Notes: generated from the letters alone by a model not told the origin. Positions 11,140 through 22,747 are shown, numbered from the stretch's first letter. The stretch: DNA of 64,000 bases from Epiperipatus broadwayi (GCA_028023455.1 JAQFVV010000031.1:7338593-7402592), one strand, 5' to 3'. Program-made: numbers and translations.

Positions 11140-12650
11140 GGAAGTGAATCCATAACAAAATTATTTCAAACTTTACATGTTGCATCTATCCTACATCACA
11201 ACTACCTTTCATTTTTGGCATCATATTGTCATTATATAACCCATCTTATTGTAAATAAATATAGTGCAAAATGAAAATATTTTGGTAAAAATTGATTTAT
11301 TCTAATATAAAAATTGGTGCACTTAATCCCATAATTATGCTTCTATTTGTGCATTATAGACCATGAAAATAAATTTTTAACACTATTACTAATAAGATAA
11401 CATCTATAATATAAAAATATAGACTACATTATCCTATCTTTCATCAATTAATCCAGCTTTCTTTGATATCTTAAAGAAGTATCCAATTTGGTATAAATCT
11501 TTTGCAATCTATATGAAGCTAAAATGTATATTGCAACATAAAATAATACAATCTTTCATACTATATAAACCATTATTACACTACTAATTGCATTATCATG
11601 TGGTGGTAAATTGGTTATTATATAAATGATATTTTTGAATGTCCTGATCTACTAAAAGAACACAACATCAAATCCATTGTTTGCATATCATTTAGTTGTT
11701 TTAAATATATATATATATATTGTTTTGAATAATTATATATATATATATTTGAATATATATATATATATATATATATCCTTTTAGGCATATATAGATGCCT
11801 GTCAGTAAGACTAGACAAATTACAAAATCTACATGTTTTCCAATCATAGTTATTTTCAATCTCTTGCATGGAACAAGATCAAATAACATTTTTTTCATAA
11901 AGATATTTAAGCTAAATACCAATGAGAACATGTCTGATACAATAGATATCCAATAGAAATGCTGCATATTTTTCAACTTTGCTTTCTTCAAATTTCTAAG
12001 GCTGTTTATGTTGCAGAAATCCTAGAATTAATCTTAATCATATATATATAAGACATATTTTGCGGGTTCATCCGTGTTAAAAAAAATTTAATATTGCTAT
12101 TCCAACATTATATATGCAACCCATGAAAATCTTTATTTCAACATATATATATATATTGTGTCCTTTTCTATAGGTCAGTGATGGTTATAAATGGTCAATT
12201 ACTAAAAAAAAATTTTAAAATTAATATTATATAGTATTTAAAATTATAGATTATATTAAGCAGTAAAAGATTAATATGATATATTTAATAATAAATATTG
12301 TGATGGTGAGAATTGTATCTAATTCTATATTTTTCTAAATTGTTATTCAAAATTTTATATAATTATTTTATATGATATAAGTAGCAAATTTATTAAGACA
12401 GATAAAATTAGACTAAACACCGGAAATGACTACGTGATTGTCTGAAATATTCTATGTATAAGCACCGGTTTAAATTAATACTAATAATTAAAATATTTAA
12501 ATAGTATATTATAGAAGTGGATGGAATTGTCACACATCATAATAAAAATAAGTAGTATACACCTTTATTAATTATTGTTTCAAAATTGTTTTAAAGGTAG
12601 TTAAATTGTAATAGATAATAATTGATTTAAAAATAATAATGAGTTAACAT
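11140..12650. other. Non-coding, (AT)n-bearing stretch
   Basis: (AT)n runs at 11705-11722 and 11740-11776. Minus-strand frames at 11618-11991 run into these runs and are not supported. Short fragments such as a frame near 11430-11520 may belong to the decayed gene to the left, but this is unproven. Confidence 0.4.
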
Positions 12651-12654
12651 TTAA

Positions 12655-12765
12655 GTCTATTACGTCATGATTTTAAAACTTTAGAAATTGTTTATAAATC
12701 CAAGTAGGGATTGACCAATAAAAAATAGATCTTGGCAGACAACCAAAATCGTGCCAACTAATTGT
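12655..12765 (+). promoter_or_regulatory. Possible promoter with CRE-like and CCAAT boxes
   Basis: TACGTCATGA (12661-12670) matches a CRE/ATF site, and a CCAAT box is at 12715-12719. Both lie just upstream of a short open segment with an ATG at 12766 that ends in a donor-like GAG|gtaaaa at 12807/12808. CpG is noticeably more common from here to ~14 kb than elsewhere in the window. These motifs are short and could be chance. Confidence 0.3.
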
Positions 12766-15630
12766 ATGAATGGTGGAGAACAAAAATGTGTTGACTCCAG
12801 AGCAGAGGTAAAATTTTAAGCTCTCTAAATTTTTTTTTCTTCAATTTATTAGTCAATTTTATTATAATTTTAATAATATCTTTGAAAGAAACCAACTGAC
12901 AATTTAAAAATCATCCGAAGAGAATCTTAGAATAAAATGTTTTAAAAAAAAGTTTTTCATAGTAATGTTTCACTAACTTTACAGTAACCTGCCAGTGGAT
13001 TCTATCGAAATATAATCGGAGTTTTCAATAGAAAATGGATAGATTCTTAAAACCAAGTTGTAAATTTTATAATGTTCCAAATATGTTAATGTTATTCGTT
13101 GATATAGTTTATATAGCGTATCACTATGAAAGCTGTTTTCGTGCGTATAAAATCAATGAAAGGACATTGTGCGCAGAGTTAATGAAGATAATGGAAAATA
13201 AAAATAAGTATTATTTGTATAAGAATAAATGGACAAAAGGAATTTTAATATTGAAATAGTTTGAATTGCTTTCTTTAAGATGACTTGAGAAAATACTCTA
13301 GAAAAAAGTTAAAGATCGGAAGTAGTGTATATAAAATAATAATGAATGAAAGTGAAGTTTACCAAGGAAAACACTTGCCTAAAGAAAAAAAAAATTTACA
13401 GAAGAGAAATATAAAATATTGGATCCATGGAAAATGCAATTGGTACTGTAATTATTAAATAATTGTAGTTTAACTAGAAATAAAGATGCATCAACGCGCC
13501 GAGGTAATATTCGCCAGAACATTTAAAAGCTTCGTGGGATAACTAAATAAAATGTTTTCTAATAATTTTGGATTAAACACTAAAACTAAAGATCGTCTAA
13601 ACAGTTTATTAAATGAACTAATTTATTTAAAACTTTAATAAGCAGAAAGGAGAACATTCGGTCAAAAGAAGAAATAATAAATATTATGGGACTAACCAAG
13701 ATTTACCGTCAGAAAAATATGTGATTATGGTTTGAATTATTTTCTTTACTAATCTAAGTTAAACATTAAGTTTTAGATAGCGATAGGGAAAACAAAATAC
13801 ATTAATTCGTGATATAACATTATATGAAATAATATGTTTTGATTTTGAATTTTAAAATAAAATTGTATGTATGTGGAAATTTGTATATTTGCGATGCTTG
13901 AAGAGAAAGAAGCCTACTACGAACTCTGATAGGAAGATAAAGATTGTTTTTGGTAACAGTTATAATTATTAATGATATATAATGTATGTTTTATTTATTT
14001 AGATCAGCTGAGAATCGAATAAATGTAGCGCAAAAGTTTTATTGTTATTATTGTTGTAAAACGCATTTTTGAAAACAACACTTTGAGATGTGATTAGATT
14101 TTTAAAAATATGCATACGATAATCATTTTATGTGTTATTAATATAGTTCAATATAACCGATGGTTATGTGATATTTTCTGTTAATTTTCCGATTGGGATA
14201 TTTAAATGTTATTTTAACAAAACGTAGATGTTGAACCTACAGTGTAATAAAGCAAGACAAATTGTTCTTATGGAATAGGGAAATGTTTTTTACATTAGCG
14301 AATTTTGTTTATTGTTTTAAAAAGTAGTTAGTATTTTATTGATGTTGGATACAGTAAAAATCTTGAGAGATAGTTTGGGTAGTGACTTGGTAGTACGTGG
14401 TGATTCGGAAACCAAGAGGATGTATTAAAAACTAGGATGCTACAGGAAGTGAAATAATAAGTAGTTTTTGATGTTAATCAGCATAGTTAACAAAGCCCTA
14501 CGACTGGTACACATGTTGTCTTGGACAGTGGTATTTTATATATTTCTTGTGAGTTGTACTAGATGTTTGGTAAAGCTGAGTAAATAGCTGCCACATCATG
14601 CTTATTGCCAAGGTTATTAGACAATGAATGTCGGACCTATTCACACTGTTCCATACATTTTTGAAGTATATTGCGGATAAGTTATCTATCTATCGTCCCG
14701 ATATCCTATACATCTTTCACTATCTTTATCTGTATTTCTTGCAACTACATCGTTATATGATAAGTCTATTAAAAGGGAAACAATAGATATTTTAGAATGT
14801 ATGTCATGCTATTATTTGGAATAAGAATAGTTAAGTATTAACGAAGAGTAGATTATGATTATTGAAAGAAAGATGCAAATATCCTAAGAAGGGAAGGAGT
14901 TAGAGAATTGTGTTAATTCCTTTTAAGAAATGAACTATAATTTTATAAAAGTATATCCAAATAAAAATATACAAAAATATTAAATATAATTTCACGTTTT
15001 CTTATTGTTAATTATATTTTAAAAAATATAAGTATTGCATATTTGAAAAAATACAATAACATTCGATAATTATAGTATATATGAAACTGTAACAGGTGGT
15101 AATTAAACCAGTGTTATAGTATTATACATGAGTATGGCTTATGGAATAAACATATTATAGTTTACGAGCATTGGAGAACAAACATTAAAAGTAATAATAA
15201 TATTTGAATAATATGTGGAGTGACTTATATAAAGTTACAAGAAAATGTAATTTTCTTTTAAAAACCATATTGATTGTAAAATTATGATGTTATAAATGAT
15301 TTTTATCCACATAGATAATTTATAATACAGTAACTTTAATACTAAAAGGTAAAGAATGGGGTTACCCATAAAATAGTTAAAATAAGTGATATGATAAACC
15401 TAATGAGAAATAAATAAATAACTTTTAAAAGGCATAATAAGTTTAATTAACTATAAAAGAAATATAAATGTGTATAATTCAGCTATTGTAGTGTAAAGAA
15501 AAATGAGAATATCCCTTGTAAATAGATGTAGATGGATTTGTTTGTTTTATTTATTTTTATTGATGTTAATAAAATTTTAAAATTTGTTTATTAAAACTTG
15601 TGTCTGAGTTTTGTTTTCTCTACATCATTG
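12766..15630 (+). other. Candidate spliced transcript, probably non-coding
   Basis: Exon 1 would end at 12807 (GAG|gtaaaa). A pyrimidine-rich acceptor ends at 12984 (CTAACTTTACAG). Joining them puts TAA immediately after the 14-codon start, so the ATG is not extended. A separate 74-codon frame (13035-13259) with no known domain lies in the second exon. Near 15560-15630 AATAAAA and ATTAAAA motifs are followed by a GT/T-rich stretch, as at a polyadenylation site. The interval is relatively free of microsatellites and richer in CpG. Best read as a possible lncRNA or 5' UTR-rich gene; evidence is circumstantial. Confidence 0.25.
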
Positions 15631-16590
15631 CATGAATTCACTGGGTATGTTCACAACCATTAAACTAAGTATATGATTGTTTGCACAAAAGATAAATAGA
15701 GAAGCATGTTTAATCTTAAATATTTATTGATGTTCTTGTAATTAAATAATTATAAAATTGCATTGCGTTACTGGTCATCAATCCATTATCATAATATTTT
15801 GCTAAATTATATGCTATTAGTTGCCACTTGCTTTATTTATCACATTATCTAAATACTGCCACTTATTAACTTATTTTATTACTTAAAGATAAAAAAGGGG
15901 ATATTAGATTATTAACTAATTTATTACGGTTATAAATTTGCGATGAAAGAAAAGCTGTACTAGTTGGATTAGGCAATAAAGATTGTGATTATTATTGTTT
16001 TATTATTAATCTAATTTCAGAGTAGTAGATTATGACATAAAATCCCTTATCATATTTTGCTACCATATGTTATTAACATACAAATAAATTTAAGAACCTG
16101 AGATTATTTCATTTGAGCTAGATGATTACTATTATTATTATTATTAAAGATAAAAGATTAATACTTTAATTGTTAAGTGAGTCTTAGTGATTAGAAGTTG
16201 CAGAAGTCATAAGAATACTATGTAGTTATTATGTGTAATAGTAGTATAAGGGAGATAGTGTTCTTATGCCATTGAGGTAGTATCCTGTGGGATATTGTCT
16301 CAATATAATCTACCTTGTCACCCGTATTTCCACTTCTAGTCTCATGAACTCCTGAATATTTATTTGAGTTAGTTTAAAACAGAACCTAAGTTAATTTTAA
16401 GAAACTTGAGCTAGTAAAGCATTTAATTGAATATTTCATTAATTATTAGAGCTAGAACCCGGTTAGGTGATTTTCACTATATTATATTTATTTTGGGGGA
16501 AGTGGAGATGCGGGAATGGGCGGTTAGATTATGGCCCTCAACGTGATTGGCCTGATGTGTAGTGGAGCTACACATGATGACAAGGGCAGA
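15631..16590. other. Non-coding stretch
   Basis: Nothing gene-like seen; moderate AT richness, no repeats beyond a short ATT run near 16130. Confidence 0.5.
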
Positions 16591-16613
16591 ATATATATAT
16601 ATATATATATATA

Positions 16614-16648
<35 letters not shown>

Positions 16649-16672
16649 TAGATAGATATATAGATGAGGGAG

Positions 16673-16747
<75 letters not shown>

Positions 16748-16756
16748 GAGAGAGAT
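16591..16756. repeat. Compound (AT)n-(GATA)n microsatellite
   Basis: (AT)n at 16591-16646, then GATA units that are uninterrupted from about 16674 to 16746, ending in a short (GA)n. Confidence 0.95.
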
Positions 16757-16832
16757 TGAGCTTAGTAATAGCTTTAAACAAGCTTTATTTTTATAAGAGA
16801 AAGAATTCAAAATCTCTATTGTTAAGTTCCTA

Positions 16833-16877
16833 CCTCCTGTCCAATTGCTGTCTAGCTGATGGCTCACTTGAGTGGAG
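16833..16877 (-). ncRNA. Degenerate hammerhead copy
   Basis: The reverse strand begins with CTCCA and retains the stem II and CAATTGG segments of its plus-strand relatives, but the core (CTCAAGTGA) and GAAA box are mutated. Probably inactive. Confidence 0.45.
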
Positions 16878-16970
16878 AGTTGGGATTCTAAAAACTAGAT
16901 CTAAAGTACTAACCCAAAAGTCAGAACTTATAAAACATGTTTCTATCAATTTGAAAATCTGAACTTTTCA

Positions 16971-17014
16971 CTCCACTGAGGTGAGCCATAAGCTCAAAAA
17001 CAATTGGTCTGGAG
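16971..17014 (+). ncRNA. Hammerhead-like motif with palindromic stem III
   Basis: Stem I CTCCA/TGGAG is perfect. Stem II GAGC-CATAA-GCTC is perfect. Stem III is the palindrome CAATTG, followed by cleavage triplet GTC (17107-17109). The core reads CTGAGGT instead of CTGATGA, and the GAAA box reads AAAA. Position 7 tolerates change but A9 and G12 do not, so activity is doubtful. Confidence 0.55.
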
Positions 17015-17385
17015 GTAGGTAGTTAATGATAGAGATTTTGGAATTATTTCTCTTTCAGAACTTATAAAAATAAAGCTTGTTTAGAGCTATTGGTAAGCTC
17101 CATCTAGTGATCATTTAAATGCAAGCTTAAAAGTAAGTTACAAAATTATGACTTGTTTTATTAATTATTATAATTGCACCTTTGAAGGCTTTCATGATGC
17201 TATATTGTAGAGGCTGTTCCTATATGGTGAAACTGAGTTGAATTCAGACCCATATAGCTATCTATTTTATAAAGCTGTGTTTGAAGATATTTACATGTCT
17301 GAGAAGTTCAGGCTTTCAAATTGATAGTAACATATTTTTTTAAAGTGCTGACTTTTGAGTTAATATTTTAGATCTAGTTTCTAGA

Positions 17386-17446
17386 GTCCCAGTGCTTCAC
17401 TGAGGTGAGCCCTAAGCTTGAAACCAATTGGCCTGGAGATAGGGAC
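17386..17446 (+). ncRNA. Hammerhead-like motif with 8-nt palindromic stem III
   Basis: Two-part stem I: GTCCC/GGGAC (17386-17390 and 17442-17446) outside, CTTCA/TGGAG inside, separated by an internal loop as in tertiary-stabilised hammerheads. The core is CTGAGGT, stem II AGC-CCTAA-GCT, GAAA intact at 17420-17423. Stem III CCAATTGG is a perfect palindrome that could pair between two molecules. U16.1 is C here, while the tandem neighbour has T. Confidence 0.6.
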
Positions 17447-17531
17447 TTTACAATAGAGACTTTGAGTTTTTTCTCTTTCATCACCTATAAAATAAAGCTT
17501 CATTAGAGCTATTGGTAAGCTCCATCTAGTG

Positions 17532-17569
<38 letters not shown>

Positions 17570-17584
17570 ATATATATGATATAT

Positions 17585-17646
17585 ACTGTTCATGACACTC
17601 CCCATATATATATATATATATATATATGGGGAGTGTCATGAACAGT
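17585..17646. repeat. Perfect inverted repeat around an (AT)n loop
   Basis: ACTGTTCATGACACTCCCC (from 17585) and its exact reverse complement (to 17646) flank an (AT)n core. It is directly preceded by (AT)n at 17536-17570, so it may be a cruciform-prone relic of microsatellite inversion. Confidence 0.9.
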
Positions 17647-17659
17647 ATTTGTCAATCTA

Positions 17660-19380
17660 TAATATTTTTCAATTGTGCAATAACAATGGCTGGAATTTCT
17701 TTTACAAACTTTAAGTATACCATGTTCAATTTTAATCAAATAACAATAAAAAAAAACATTCTGCACAAATTTTCATTGATTATATATTTCATAAAATGCA
17801 CTATATTCACCTATTGTGGATAATGCAGTATTTTGATAACATGAAGGAATTCTATTAAGTGAAAAATCCTTTTTTACTTCATTTTGAGATTTTAAAGAAC
17901 TGAGCTGGGAAAAATCCCAATTTGTTTTAATTGCAGTTATTATTACTGTCTGATTATTCATATACCAAAATATTATGTATGAATTTCTGATCGATATGCA
18001 TAAGCCTTGTGTGATGAGATTGAATCACGAAATAATATAATTGAAATATAATTTGACTTTTCTGGAACAGAGTCACTAGGTAAGTCAAAAATCTTACTTA
18101 TATGGATACTTATATTCTTAACAGGTGAAACTAAATTATAGCATTCATTAATGAGGCAATAAAGATACCAGCTAAGGCAGTGATTGGGTGCAAAGGTGGA
18201 GGGTACTAATAATATCCTGATTGCAGACCAAGGATTTCATTAAATGATTCCCTTTTATTTAGACATCTATAAATCTCAATCCTTTTTCAAATAAAGTAAA
18301 ACAGCATACATTGGAAAAACCGTCTTCTATTAAAGAGAACATTATTAACTTTGTGAAATTAAAATAAAATGTGAACAGACAATAGATTTAAAAGTAGACA
18401 TGTGCTCTACTACAAGATCACAAATATTGGAATTACAAATAAAGTGTTATATATTAAAAATGAAAAATAATCGAGTAGCAGTGAAGAAGTTGATGGTATT
18501 TCTGACAGCATGACAAGATAACTTGTCCCCATAAGTAAAATATTACAAATGCAGGTAATTCAGATTTGTATCCTAACAACCTCTGGTTGTGATCAAAAAA
18601 TAAATGATGTACACATGGATGTATAAAATTATTTTGATCTGACTAAATAACATTTTAAAATTAGTATGAGTAACTTTATTAATGGAATTGGGGGCGTTTT
18701 GTTATATAACAAAAATAAAGTAGACACATGACTTATGGAGTTCACACACACAAAATAGAAAAACTGTATATTATGAACTCTTTTTTTAAAAAAAATGTTG
18801 AACAGAAATGGATGTGAAAGCATCCAAGTAGAGGAGAAATGAATTATATTTACACACATAAATATGTATTTCAAGATTATATTGTTTTTAATAGCATCAT
18901 TGAATGAAGTGACTCTGAAGATCTGGAATATAAAGTATCTGTCGATGTAAAAGGAGAAAGACAAAACTTTTAAAAAAGTCAGGATCATCAGCTGATTTGC
19001 ATATTTTAGAAGCATATTAATATATTTAAATTAAATTTGAATATTATATTTAAATATTAATAACTCATGGAGAAGGTTCTGAAGCATTAGAAGGAAATGA
19101 ATTCTTTTATTAAAAACTGTGATCTAGATAGCTAGTACAAAATAATCTGACAATTTATCAGTAAATTTCCTCTTTAATCAGTGCAATATATAAATGTAAT
19201 CTACTTAAAATAATCGAGTATTTAGATTTTTAAAAACGAATTAATCATGAAAAAAAAAGTGAATTGTCAAGGAATAAATTTTCCAAAGTACATAATAACA
19301 CTAATTTTTGGAAGAAAGGTTGTTTAAGCAATAAAAAGAATCATTTGATCATCATTTCTTATGCTTGCTCATAACTGTTA
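17660..19380. other. Non-coding or decayed stretch
   Basis: No supported gene. A 128-codon minus-strand frame (19015-18629) is hydrophobic because it is the complement of A-rich DNA. Plus-strand pieces near 18690-18860 only vaguely recall transposase text and are too broken to claim. Confidence 0.4.
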
Positions 19381-19382
19381 TT

Positions 19383-19590
19383 AAAACAGGCAAAACTCTC
19401 CATACGGGAGTGCCTAAGATCTAGGTGTATTGCTCTCAGATCGCTGATGAAAGCCACAAGCTAGAATCTAGTCTGGAGATATTGGATGAGTAGGTAGTAG
19501 ATAAGTATTTTATGAACAAGACTTCTGGCATCCATTGATTAATCTGGCTTGCACTAAATGGCACTACTATGTGGATAGTTTTGTCTGTTT
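19383..19590 (+). mobile_element. Small element with terminal inverted repeats and an internal hammerhead
   Basis: Left end AAAACAGGCAAAACTCTCC (from 19383) is inverted at the right end (19571-19590, ATAGTTTTGTCTGTTT with changes). Inside are the hammerhead-like motif at 19444 and a segment reading GGCATCCATTGATTA that is shared with the 36.4-kb copy. Length is ~208 bp and there is no coding frame. Confidence 0.55.
19444..19478 (+). ncRNA. Hammerhead-like motif, stem III CTAG
   Basis: Core CTGATGA (19444-19450), stem II AAGC-CACAA-GCTA, then GAAT in place of GAAA, palindrome CTAG, and cleavage triplet GTC before TGGAG. The 5' side of stem I is disrupted. Comparison with the 36.45-kb copy suggests an ancestral GAAACTAGTC, in which ACTAGT is a 6-nt palindrome. 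Confidence 0.5.
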
Positions 19591-19729
19591 CATGCTTAAT
19601 TCTATGAGAAATTTCATTCATTATTTTTCAACTTTATTTAAAATATGCCCAAAGTATTTGTAATTATGAATTTAAATATTCTTCATTTCTTTTTTTTTTT
19701 TTACATCTTTCCATTTTGATTCCCACAAT

Positions 19730-20290
19730 TATTTTTGTAAAACAGCTGTAAAAGTTTTTGGATGTATGGAGTTACCCTGTCATATACCTTTTTCAGTGTT
19801 AATCTCCTTAGAATCATCATGTAATCTAATCATTGCTGTTGCATTGCATTTTGATATTATTCTTCAGAACATGATAATATCCTGGCTCAATATTATGATG
19901 ATACAAATCTTTAATTACTATTAAATTTATTATGATATCATATACCTTTTCACACTCTATAAATCAAAAACATAACTCCCACCTATAATTGTTGTTTCTC
20001 TTTATAACTTTACTTAGCAATTGTTTGTGATACACAGTTTTAAAACCATTTTTAAATCCATATCTATTTTCTTGTTGATTAGAATATATCACTCATTATA
20101 AATGAGTTATAATTATCTTACTAAAGATTTTGGAGGAAATTGATAGAAGGATGGTGAGTCTGTAATATCTAATAACTTCTTTATCATCTTTCTTAAATAT
20201 CACAATAATTGCTTCTTTCTTCAAATAGTCTGATATATCTTTATCATTACAGCATTTTGTAAAATAGTTAAAAGAGACAATATGTAAAGT
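19730..20290 (-). pseudogene. Truncated RTE-type LINE fragment
   Basis: The sequence parallels 53620-54130 (minus) of the larger RTE copy: the segments GGAGTTACCCTGTCAT and GTAATCTAATCATTGCTGTTG align with GGAGTCACTCTGTCTT and GTAATCTAATTGTTGCTGTTG. This covers the RT palm region only, with no intact frame. Decayed, 5'- and 3'-truncated. Confidence 0.7.
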
Positions 20291-20299
20291 GGATGGACA

Positions 20300-21020
20300 A
20301 AATAATAAAGTTTTTCGGTATTTTGTGGTGCAGAAATGCTAAAGATCAGAAAACATCGATTGTATATGGGCAGATTATCCTGTAATGGATCCCTAATGAT
20401 TAAAAAAATAACATGATTTACATAACATATAAAATGGCCTATAATTCCAAGGTACTCATTATGTGTTTAGGAATATAAAAAAATATCTATTCGTAAATAT
20501 GTTAATATTTTCAAATTTTACTTTTGTAAATAAAGTTCACCACATGGAATTTGATTCACCTAGTAACCAATATATTATCATGCTTACTGTTTTTCTGTAT
20601 AATAAATTGTAGAAAAGATTTTTGAAACTATATATTTAAATGTTATATTTTGCTTTACAAATATCAAATTTACTTCATCTATAATTTTGACAGGGTACAG
20701 TTTAATTTAATACATTAATGATTATCACTATTCATTTATTAAACTGTAGCTTATTTTTAGCCCATATATAAGTTTAAATCCCACCTGGAGTAACTCAACT
20801 TCATTTTTCATTAAATGTAATATTTTTATAGATATTTTAATAACCTCCGCACCTCCACGCATTCTTAAAACTAATGAATAGATACTGTAAATGGCATTAC
20901 ATCCTTATGATACATATTATTGAAACATGACTAAAGATACCTTACACCAAGATATATATTTTTTAATTTTATAAAAAAATCAATCGCTTTAAAAATTGCA
21001 TTGTTCACTTTTTTCTATCT
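20300..21020. other. Non-coding stretch upstream of the exon
   Basis: No gene or repeat recognised. If the next exon is real this is intron. Confidence 0.4.
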
Positions 21021-21026
21021 ATATAG

Positions 21027-21130
21027 TTGCCCTCAAGGCTTCTAAAAGACCTGCAGAACAAATCATCTGTCTAGAAGATAATATAAAGAAAGAGGACTTT
21101 AAAATTCAGCTTAACAAAGAGGAATTTCCG
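21027..21130 (+). CDS. Internal exon of an unidentified host gene
   Basis: A 104-nt open segment lies between a strong acceptor (CACTTTTTTCTATCTATATAG, ending at 21026) and a consensus donor (CCG|gtaagt at 21130/21131). It enters with two bases of a split codon and ends exactly on a codon boundary, giving 34 full codons. The peptide starts ALKASKRPAEQIICLEDN and continues with charged residues to LNKEEFP. Base composition is less AT-rich than the flanks. The peptide is charged and probably soluble. I do not recognise the family. No neighbouring exon was identified, so the gene must have introns of several kb or extend outside the window. Chance agreement of both splice sites with an open, balanced frame is possible but unlikely. 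Confidence 0.5.
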
Positions 21131-21131
21131 G

Positions 21132-21725
21132 TAAGTGTTAAGTGTTATATTTTTAATTATTACCGAATCATCGAAATTTTTGCTAATATATATGTTTTAA
21201 TTTTATATTTATGTTATAATAAAACAACTTTTTTCAAATAAGCAACACTTTTGCTTGTTAGACTCACATAAAAATAAAACTGTTTTTTTTTTTTTTTTTT
21301 AAATTGATTATTTATATCAAGCATGCACATAGACTCATACAATGAAATCACGGATGAGCGCTAAAAGTGGAGCGTAAACAAATATGGAAAAAAAAAAATT
21401 TGCAAAAAAACACTGATATATATATATATATTTTTAAATTTCAATCTCAAAGTATTGCTACAATGTTTGTAATATATCATGTGTCTGCTGTCTCTTACAA
21501 AAAATTAGAATTAAAATTATTGGAGTCGTAATATTTTTTTTCCTAGGTATTGTATCTTTTGTATATTATTTTGGTTAATTTTTATTGCAAATAAAAGAAA
21601 AAGATTAGCAACCTTATATTTTTTGCTTAATGGTTTACTATTTTTAAAAAAAATATCGTTTACTTTAGTTTAAATCTAGTTTGTTTTTTAACCAAAATTC
21701 ATTTATTAAAAAATACACGTTTAGT
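21132..21725. other. Intronic or intergenic AT-rich stretch
   Basis: T-rich run at 21282-21300 and short (AT)n near 21415-21432; otherwise nothing seen. Confidence 0.5.
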
Positions 21726-21728
21726 CAA

Positions 21729-21815
21729 GCATTGTTAGCCGAGAGGTCATCGCACCCGCCTTGCAAGCAAGTAGTTGTTTGCAGATGGGTGTGGGTTCGC
21801 GTCCCGGCCGATGCT
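21729..21815 (+). tRNA. tRNA-like sequence (probable tRNA-derived SINE or tRNA pseudogene)
   Basis: Both internal pol III promoter boxes are present: A box TAGCCGAGAGG at 21736-21746 (matches consensus) and B box GGTTCGCGTCC at 21794-21804 (one mismatch). The ends pair as an acceptor stem, GCATTG with CGATGC (one G-T pair). The region CCTTGCAAGC resembles an Ala (TGC) anticodon loop, but the D and anticodon stems do not close well and the insert between anticodon and T arm is too long for a standard tRNA. A short A run follows at 21825. This is GC-rich in an AT-rich setting. It is more likely a SINE head or pseudogene than a working tRNA. Confidence 0.5.
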
Positions 21816-21819
21816 ATGA

Positions 21820-22745
21820 CGTATGAAAAAAAAAATACACTTGTTGCCTATTATTAAATACTATTTATACCCAAATAACATATAAATTAAAAAATATTTT
21901 GATGCATATGTAAACATACTTTTTTTAAATTCCTCGATATATATATATTTTAGATTTGGGGTAGTTTTGATGATATATATATACGTACTTGCGATTAAAA
22001 TTAGCTTAATAGCATACGTTTTAACTGGACTCGTCCAGAATGATCTGTTAAGTAATGGTCATTTTAAGATAAGGAGAAGACACCTGAAAGAAAAATCTGA
22101 AAACTGATATTTTAATAAAAAATAAAATTTATTATCATTACCTACATACATTTTGGTTGTATATATATATTATTCGGAAGTTAGCATGATTATCTAAACG
22201 TCTATATATAAAATAGAAAACCATGTAATATTAAGTATGAGTAAAATCACAAATGTTACAAAATTCTCTCATTATCATATAATACAACTGTTACTATCGA
22301 TAACTGAAATGCCTTATAACTATAGTATAAGAATAAGACAATGATTTGTTTGATATAGGAACGACACAATATTCTATCATACCTTATTTCAATATATAAA
22401 CGAATGTCTTAAACGGTTCTCAAGGCAGAAACTTTAAATCAATCATGAAACTTATTTCTAAATATTTTGTAACTTGATTGGTACTATGAATTGAGAAATT
22501 TGCAATTTTTCTCATTTTATTGATTGATTAAAAAAGTTACATCTTATAGATTAAGTGTTTTAGATATCCCTCTATATATAGACATGAAATAAGATAAACA
22601 AACATCATTCTTTTATCAAAAACTCATTATTTTATACTATGGTTAGAGAACATTCAAAATATGTATAGTAACATTTGCATTATAAAAACCTCAGAGCATT
22701 ATATATGTATTTAGTGTTGTATGCATTTCGCGTTATATATATATA
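21820..22745. other. Non-coding stretch
   Basis: Scattered short (AT)n; if the tRNA-like sequence heads a SINE, its body would be in the first ~200 bp here, but no second copy is available for comparison. Confidence 0.4.
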
Positions 22746-22747
22746 TT

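Larger units (their letters stand above)
16757..17535. mobile_element. Retrozyme-like array: one inverted plus two tandem hammerhead units
   Basis: A minus-strand unit (about 16760-16950) is followed by two plus-strand units whose ribozymes start at 16971 and 17395, about 424 bp apart. Each plus unit ends with a shared tail reading AGAGCTATTGGTAAGCTCC then ATCTAGTGATCAT (about 17081-17114 and 17500-17535). The interval between ribozymes shares CAGACCCATATAGCTAT and the CACCTTTGAAGG segment with the 7.5-kb element. There is no coding capacity. Tandem units with one hammerhead each are the hallmark of retrozymes, which are copied through circular RNA. Confidence 0.6.

Noticed and set aside
16524-16867. 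Long Ser-Ile-Tyr-Leu frames through the GATA array
   Set aside because: Microsatellite translation artefact.
18629-19015. 128-codon minus-strand frame rich in Phe, Ile, Leu
   Set aside because: Composition follows from A-rich plus-strand DNA; no motif, and no convincing transposase on the other strand either.
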